Assembly (NCBI GenBank): GCA_026874595.1
Contig: CM049308.1
Location: forward strand, 21,117,867-21,181,866
Length of the DNA stretch: 64,000 bases
Source: Sipunculus nudus
Lineage: Eukaryota; Annelida; Sipuncula; Golfingiida; Sipunculidae
Direction of reading: 5' to 3'
In this document: positions 57,771 to 64,000 of the stretch, one piece after another
How the letters are laid out: each line of letters begins with the position of its first letter
How positions within the stretch are numbered: the first letter of the stretch is position 1
Notes under the pieces: model-generated
What the model was told of the DNA's origin: nothing
Databases searched by the model: none
What the model saw: only the letters and a program-made list of their open reading frames with translations
Made by a program: the position numbers and the translations under genes

Positions 57771-59875
57771 GTTGATATTTTTCAAAGTATAACTGATGTA
57801 TTAAAATGACATTTGGTTTAAATATCTATTTCTATGACTAGATCGAATTTCAGATAATATATGGAAAGTATTAAAATCACATATGTTATTATATATATAA
57901 TTATATATAAATACTTAATCATATTTAAAATAATTATAATGTTTTAGAAAAAAAGTTATTTTGTGAATTCTAAGCAAGGTTTAGATATAAATTTTAAGTA
58001 AATAGATCTAAAGTCTTTAATTATATTGATTAATAGATTTCATTTGCAATATTATAATATTTTTCTCTGAAATGTGGGGATGGGGGGATGATTACATTGA
58101 CCATCCCCCCCCCCCCCCCCTTGCCAAAAAGTGGGGGGGTATATATACCCCCCATCCCCCCCCCCCCCTATATTGACGCCCCTGAGCAAAATATACATGT
58201 TTGAAATGTACATGTGCAACATTCCATCTTCTAGGGCAAGGCTGAAATGTGCAAAGGTCTCTGGCATGACGTCATAAGTGCAAGTGCTTTGAAACAGCAT
58301 ATTACACACAAGCCAATACAAGCAGCTGATAAAATGCACTCACTGACAAGTGACAAAGTATAACATTGACTGCCATTTTCAATTTACTGTAACACCCAAG
58401 GAAATTTCTTTTCATAATTCATATTGAGGTTTGCAAATAAATGAAAAAAAGATTAAATACCTTGCAAGTCTCACTAAATTTGACCACCAAAACATCACTA
58501 TCGCTTAAAATATTGTCATTTCTGTCAAAAATTATCCACTGAACATGGGACCCATCAAATAGGAGAGAAACCTGCTTGTTTCTGCAACGGATCTAGCATG
58601 CGTACATACAGAATGAATAAAAATTCATGGACAGCAGATGGAAATGAATAACATTTAAGGTTATCCTTTCAATGTTTGTACTGAAGTACGTGCTACCATC
58701 CAGGGTTGAAGTGACTATGAATGCCTCATGTGCATATACAAATCTGTTTGGTTCATGTAAATATAAATACAATAAAAGCTAATTGTGGACTCCCATCCAC
58801 CATCTTGCCTATTTGCCCCACACAGCCAAAAATGCAATGACATTTTTCAGCTTCATTTTAATAAAAGTGTTTACCATAAGTAACAGATTAAAGTCTATCT
58901 CCAGACATGCATATCAGACAGGCAACAAACTGTTGTAGGGCTTGCACAATATCAAGGTTGTCAAATATCTGCCATTGCCATTTCTGTTATTTGTCATAAT
59001 GGTATAGAGACATGGAATCAAAGAGGAGAAAACAGATGGGGTTACGCTTTGATGACGAGTGAAACCCTTTGGGCTCCAAATGAAACTAACCAATCATCAC
59101 CAATGGTGATGTCATTTAACCTTTTCCTCTGGTGAATTATTTGCAATAAAGGCACGCACATTTCCTTAAAAATAGGTTAGAAGTTTTTTACCAATCAAGC
59201 TCTGCAGTAAATCTAAAAGTATTATATGTCCCTGTCTTCAATTACATAGGTCCAAAAGAAACAAGGTGTTCCCCGGGTAACATGACATTACCTGTCGTAC
59301 AAACTTGCCTTCAGACCCCTGAGCCTTTATCTGAAAGATTGTTTTTTCTAACAAAATACTTTTCCCCCGAAACTTTCAGAAAATGGTGTTCTACTATAGT
59401 TATAATATCTGGTGCAATGGACTCTCCATGGTGTATATGTTGGCATGCAGTAGTTATCATGTTCCAGGGTGGCAGAAGGAAGAACTATATCATATGGATA
59501 CATGTCTTTCAGTATATGTGCATTATACAGGGCTGAACTTCAGGGGGCTAAAACAGCAATTGACCTATCCACCAGAGCCCAAATGCTCCGCCCTTTTAAC
59601 CTAATTATTACAATCAGCCCCCTACACAGAAAGTCTTCCATGCCCATGATAGCGAGAGCTTCTTACAATATAATAATGACGTCACGAAGGTCGATGACGC
59701 ATGACGTCATATTGACTGACGTCATCAAGTGGTATCACTGTCCTCATATCGCAGTCATTGTGAAATGTTTTGCAATATTTTGGATTATTTGTCTCATACA
59801 ATTTACATGCCAGGTAAGACATTATTATTTACTCGGTAGTCAGTGGAATCGTTCCTGCAGCCTATAGCCTAGATT
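57771..59875. other. AT-rich stretch; C-runs with transposon-end-like word
   Basis: C/G-runs at 58076-58168 end in TATTGACGCCCCTG, similar to CTACGCCCCTG at 9666-9676, and may be the edge of an element. The rest (58190-59875) shows no recognised gene; frames of 70-130 codons at 59282-59867 overlap each other without motifs. Confidence 0.45.
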
Positions 59876-61055
59876 TTTAGCTCAGCAGACTATATAGTCA
59901 TCTGAGCTATAGTCGGGGTCCATTGTCCGTCGTCCGTCCGTCCAATAAAAAATTGGTACCTTAAATTTTGCCCAACTTTGGCCACGGCACGTTTTTTTTT
60001 TTTTTTTTTCCTGTAAGTACTGTGGATTTAATTTTCACAGCATGTGCACGTAAGGATTTAATCTGTTAAAATCTGAAATTTGAAAATAAAAGCTGCAAAA
60101 TTAGGTATTAATTTTTTTTTTGGAGGCTCTTGTTGTATTCCCTTACATTGTCAAGCAGTCCACTTTGGTCACTGTAGGTCATTCAGTGCAGCTCTCTATG
60201 CTCCCTGGGCTGTTGGCATAATGTTATGCAATCCTATCACTACGGCAAGCCCTCTCTCCACTTAGTAGAGCTTGATCAGGCTGTCTGCAATTAATACCAT
60301 ACCGCAGGGAGTCTTTTTCTCCCCCCCCCCCCCCCCCCCCCACCCCATTCTGTTGACAGACCTGTACTATGAACTAGATGAATCTTAAAATTAACATTTT
60401 TTCAGCAACGAGCAGTTACAACAGACCTCTCCCCCCACCCACCCCTTCAATACACAAGACTAATAAACAAGATGAATCTCAAATTTTAATGTTAAATAAA
60501 TTCTTTTTGATGAGACTTGGACAATTTTGATTTTTTAAAGAAAAAAATTTCAGAAATTTAATCCTAATATTCAAATGTGATAAAATATTAGGATCTAATG
60601 TAAGTGCTAACTGACAAGATTTAAGAAGATATAAATACTTTGTAGCATTTCATTCATATCTCTTAAAGTTGGCGGGGCCTAGGTTTGAATAACACTGTTA
60701 ACTTAGTATTAAAATTGGGAATATTGGTCAAACTTTGTGGGATTAATTTTTAACTCACTCATGGCCATATATTTAACTTTTGAAAACTTAATTACCTTCA
60801 CACATTATTTGTTTATGAAATGTTACTTTTATATAACACTGACCGTAGGCCTATTTGTTCCCTTGGTGCATCACTTAATGGTTTAGCTCATGTCCATTAT
60901 TCTATAATTTACAGAGTTTCATTTTAGCAGGGCCATTTTCTCATAGCTTTTCTAATGATAATATACATGAAAAACCAAAAGAAATAAAATATTTTGCAGT
61001 TACTAATATTTTCCAAAATTCAGGTGAGCGATGTTACCCATGGGTCCCTTGTTGC
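59876..61055 (+). repeat. Dispersed repeat R-C, long copy 2
   Basis: Starts 'ttagctcagcagactatata', then CCGTCGTCCGTCCGTCC and 'aaattttgcccaactttggc'. It ends near 61055 with 'caggtgagcgatgttaccca' and TGGGTCCCTTG. A long C-run at 60321-60341 and a T-run at about 59992-60009 are inside. Confidence 0.7.
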
Positions 61056-62381
61056 AAGTAGGGGAGTGATCAGTTATAATTGTTCACGGTCTCGTTGTAG
61101 AAATTATGGTGCAGATATCAGGGTTTGCAGCATTCTAGCAAATTTGACCATCTCATTTCTTGTTTTAGTTTTTTTTATATCTTGTTTTTCTTTTATAGGG
61201 GTGAATTCTTGATGTTACACCATACCGAATATAACGATCACGTTCCCCTGTGGCTTTATGTTTCGGAAGAAAGAGGCAGATGTCATGGGCTGTCTCAGTT
61301 AAATTGATGGTCGCCTTTCATCTGTGTTTATTTTTTTTTTCAGCTCTTTGGTTTTCGTGTTAACAAGAAGGCTGGATCCGGCATTAGTGACTGGTATACG
61401 TGGGTCTCCATAGACCCTATTTAGAATTGAAACAATCTAATTAATCTTTCCCATCAGGACTGTGTAGTTAATGGTCGAAATACCACATTACATTAGGATC
61501 TATAGCTGGCATGGACATATGTTACTATAATATGAGACACGGAGAACTTTAAATTTGCATGGCCTGTACGCAAAAATTATAGTGGCTTTCTGAACGGGAT
61601 CACCAGCCCGTTTTCATGTTTCTATCTGAATAGTATCATGGCTATTGAAACCCTGATGAAAATTACACGTACCGGAACTGTGTATCACTTCGATATTTTA
61701 GGAGTTAAGGAGTGTTCAACAACGTTTAGATATATTAGGGGTTTATATCTGTTCAACAGTCGTCAGAGATGGTTGCCCGTGCTGTTATCTTTACTCTTGG
61801 CAGGATAGAAAACCACAGTAGAGCAATGATCAGATATATTACTACAGGTGTGGTTAATTGGTCAGTGATCAGAACAAGCTCCAGGGAAGGATCAGTGGTC
61901 CAACATGTTGTGTATTATATTGAGAAAACGCGGAAAGGAAGAGACAGGCCTTATGAACATTTCTGCAGATAATGTAAAAGTATAAACTTGATATTAAGGC
62001 TTATCACGCCCAGTAAACCCCAGAACCCAGTAAGCATACTAAGTATTTGTTTTACTCGCCGTATCGCATGCTTTTGGCTTAACTATGCTGTATGGGCACC
62101 TTGATCAGGAAATACGTGGCTAAAAGACGATCAATATATTAAACTGCAAGTAGACAAGTTGAGACTTGTTTTAGTATTTTTGATAAAACATAAAAGTGGC
62201 TGAGGTCATATATTAGAGGCCATGTGTCTATATCGAGGCCACGGTCACAGTGGTATTCCTTAAGTTAGACCAGTTATGTCTTATCTGTCAATTGAGAAAA
62301 TATAGAAATTACCATAAAGTACAAGAATTCTAACAGGTACGTGCTTCCTTCAGAACGGCACCTGACCATTCTATTTGTTAT
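61056..62381. other. Stretch without recognised gene
   Basis: Frames of 60-72 codons without motifs. No shared repeat was seen. Confidence 0.45.
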
Positions 62382-63377
62382 TAGCTCAGCTCACTGAAAG
62401 ACAGCAGAGCTATAGCAATAACTCTTTGTCCGTCGTCCCACCAGCCGTGCTGCCGTCTGTCTGGTCGTCTCTTAACAAGGCAAGAATCGTAACCGTTAAA
62501 CCTAGAAACTTCTAACTGTACATCCTGGGAGTCCCATGACAAATCTCCATGGAAAACTGAAATTAGATCTCTGTTACTCATAACGTCAGAGCTATTGGGT
62601 TCAGAAATTCCCATCCCCCCCCCCCCCCTCATATTAAGAATATGATACAAAACTCAAGTATATGAACAACTATTGCATTGATCACAATGATTCTTTGCAT
62701 GCATATTGATCATGGGGTGTTTCATCACTTCCTGCAGACTGGTGGCACCACCTGGAATTTTTTCACAATTTTTACCATTTATTTCTCTATTTTTGAGATC
62801 TTCAAGGATGTGGTTGCCTGTTAACAGGGCACAAATGGTTAAAATTGGACCTAGAATCTTCTTACTTGACATCCAAGGAGGGCCATGAAAAAATCTTCAA
62901 GGAAACTTGAAATTAGGTCTCTCTTACTTATATCCTCTGACCTATGGTGATCAGAATTACCCCTACCCCCACCCCCCCCCCCACCCCGCCCACCCACCCA
63001 GAATAATTTAAAATTTACCTCAAAAGCTCAACTGTTGCATTGATCATCGTGACACTTTGCATGCATATTCATCAAGGACTGTTTCATCAGTTCCTGCAGA
63101 CTGGTGATCAACCCTAACCTTGATTTTTTTTTCAAAATTTTACGCAGTTTCAGGGCACAAATTGTAACAATTGCACCTAGAATCTTCTTACTTAACATCA
63201 AGGGAGGTCCATGAAAAATCTCCTTGGAAACCTGAAATTAGGTCTATGTTAACCATATCCTCTGAGCTATGCTTAAGCTCAATGGGGCACCACCTACAAA
63301 ATTTGGCATTGAAAAAATTCATTTTGTGAATGTTTTCCTAGTCAGCTGAGCGTCATGACTCCTGGGTCACTTGTTTA
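62382..63377 (+). repeat. Dispersed repeat R-A, complete copy
   Basis: Starts 'tagctcagctcactgaaaga' and ends 'tcagctgagcgtcatgactc' + CTGGGTCACTTG. It has three tandem core rounds with 'gaaattaggtctctgttac'-like blocks and C-runs at about 62615-62628 and 62964-62984. It is the best-bounded copy in the window. Confidence 0.8.
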
Positions 63378-63669
63378 AGTTTCCGCATCCTCGCATTTTA
63401 TGTATAAATATACACTATTTATTGATCACTCTATTGATTGAAGGCTATATGTAAATATCTGCGCGTCGTGCGAAACAGGAATATTTAGACCAATGCCTTT
63501 ATTAAGGGACAGGGTCATGGCACCATTAAAACCATCCCGGGGCTGCATTTAGTCTGGCAGAATAATTTATAAAAAGGGGGTACATCGCAGGGTATAAAAT
63601 ACAAAACTTTATATTTTTAATCTTTGTCCCTTAATTTTCCTGAACAATGATGCCACCCTGCCATTTTAC

Positions 63670-64000
63670 CTCGGTCAGTGGTCAGATAAATTGGTCCGGT
63701 AGTGGGGAAGTGGTCAGTGATCAGATACATTGGTCAAGCGATGATGAAGTGGTCGGGCCGGGTCAGATGCATAGGTCCAGTGGTGAAAAAATGGTCAGTG
63801 GTCAGATGCATTTGTCCAGCTGTGGGGAGGTGGTAATAAGTCAGATTTATTGGTCAAGCGATCGGAAAGTGGTCCGTGGTCAGACACCTAGGTCCAGTGG
63901 TGGGGAATTGGTCAGTGAACAGATATACTGGTCTTGTGGTCAGTGGTCAGATACATGTGTCCATCCGTGGGCAAATGGTCAGTGATCAGAAACATTGGTC
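63670..64000. repeat. 39-bp minisatellite running off the window
   Basis: Units such as GGTCAGTGATCAGATACATT + 'ggtcaagcgatgatgaagt' (39 bases) repeat with substitutions to the last base. Because 39 is a multiple of three, a 112-codon frame stays open through it; this is not evidence of a gene. Confidence 0.88.

Noticed and set aside
63647-63985. 112-codon frame at the window end
   Set aside because: It follows a 39-bp minisatellite whose length is a multiple of three.

Overview
This is eukaryotic, AT-rich, repeat-dominated DNA. It has long introns or intergenic space, many microsatellites, satellite arrays, dispersed repeats, SINE-like and MITE-like elements, and almost no long open frames. 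The repeat style (many copies opening with AGCTCAGCTGA, runs of CGTCCGTCCG, internal 'aaggtcaaggtcac' segments) resembles marine bivalve or other lophotrochozoan genomes. That placement is inference; the species cannot be told. No rRNA gene, intact tRNA gene, CRISPR array or bacterial operon is visible.

The one convincing long coding region is on the minus strand at 44488-47571. It is a single open frame of 1027 residues: 17 cysteine-rich units, each with nine spaced cysteines, followed by an endonuclease/exonuclease/phosphatase (EEP, AP-endonuclease-like) domain of the type found in CR1/L2-like non-LTR retrotransposons. No reverse transcriptase follows. Eleven central units are near-identical 129-bp repeats. 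A decayed relative, with the same order of Cys units then EEP and also no reverse transcriptase seen, lies on the plus strand at 29774-30712. This pair is the most interesting content of the window.

Other gene traces: a frameshifted, triad-less trypsin-like fragment in at least two exons (14115-15932), and upstream of it a possible first exon with a signal peptide behind CCAAT and TATA motifs (12196-12409).

Repeat families are named here for reference. R-A (AGCTCAGCTGA start, TCATGACCC..GGGTCACTTG end, internally repetitive): 17-985, 3641-4495, 18570-19190 (interrupted), 20570-22650, 29050-29590(-), 32531-35250 (split), 36625-37010, 49650-52712(-), 62382-63377. R-B (shares 'gaccttgacctttgacc'): 16985-17935(-), 27945-28990(-), 37070-37860. 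R-C (same ends as R-A, different body): 3095-3640, 48541-48735, 52715-53775, 59876-61055. R-D (small TA-flanked inverted-repeat element): 13445-13725, 32290-32450, 41821-42049. Inverted-repeat elements with clear target duplications sit at 5577-5734 (TAA), 32859-34272 (TA), 35961-36362 (TTA), 41821-42049 (TA), 43347-44026 (TTA) and probably 8429-9676 (CATGT).

Tandem arrays: 38020-40995 (about 36-bp monomer, about 142-bp higher-order unit), 53866-55795 (44-bp monomer, 88-bp dimer), 43255-44480 (about 44 bp, directly downstream of the Cys-rich gene), 63670-64000 (39 bp, runs off the window), plus a perfect 116-bp duplication at 18787-19018. Coordinates of repeat edges are estimates by eye.
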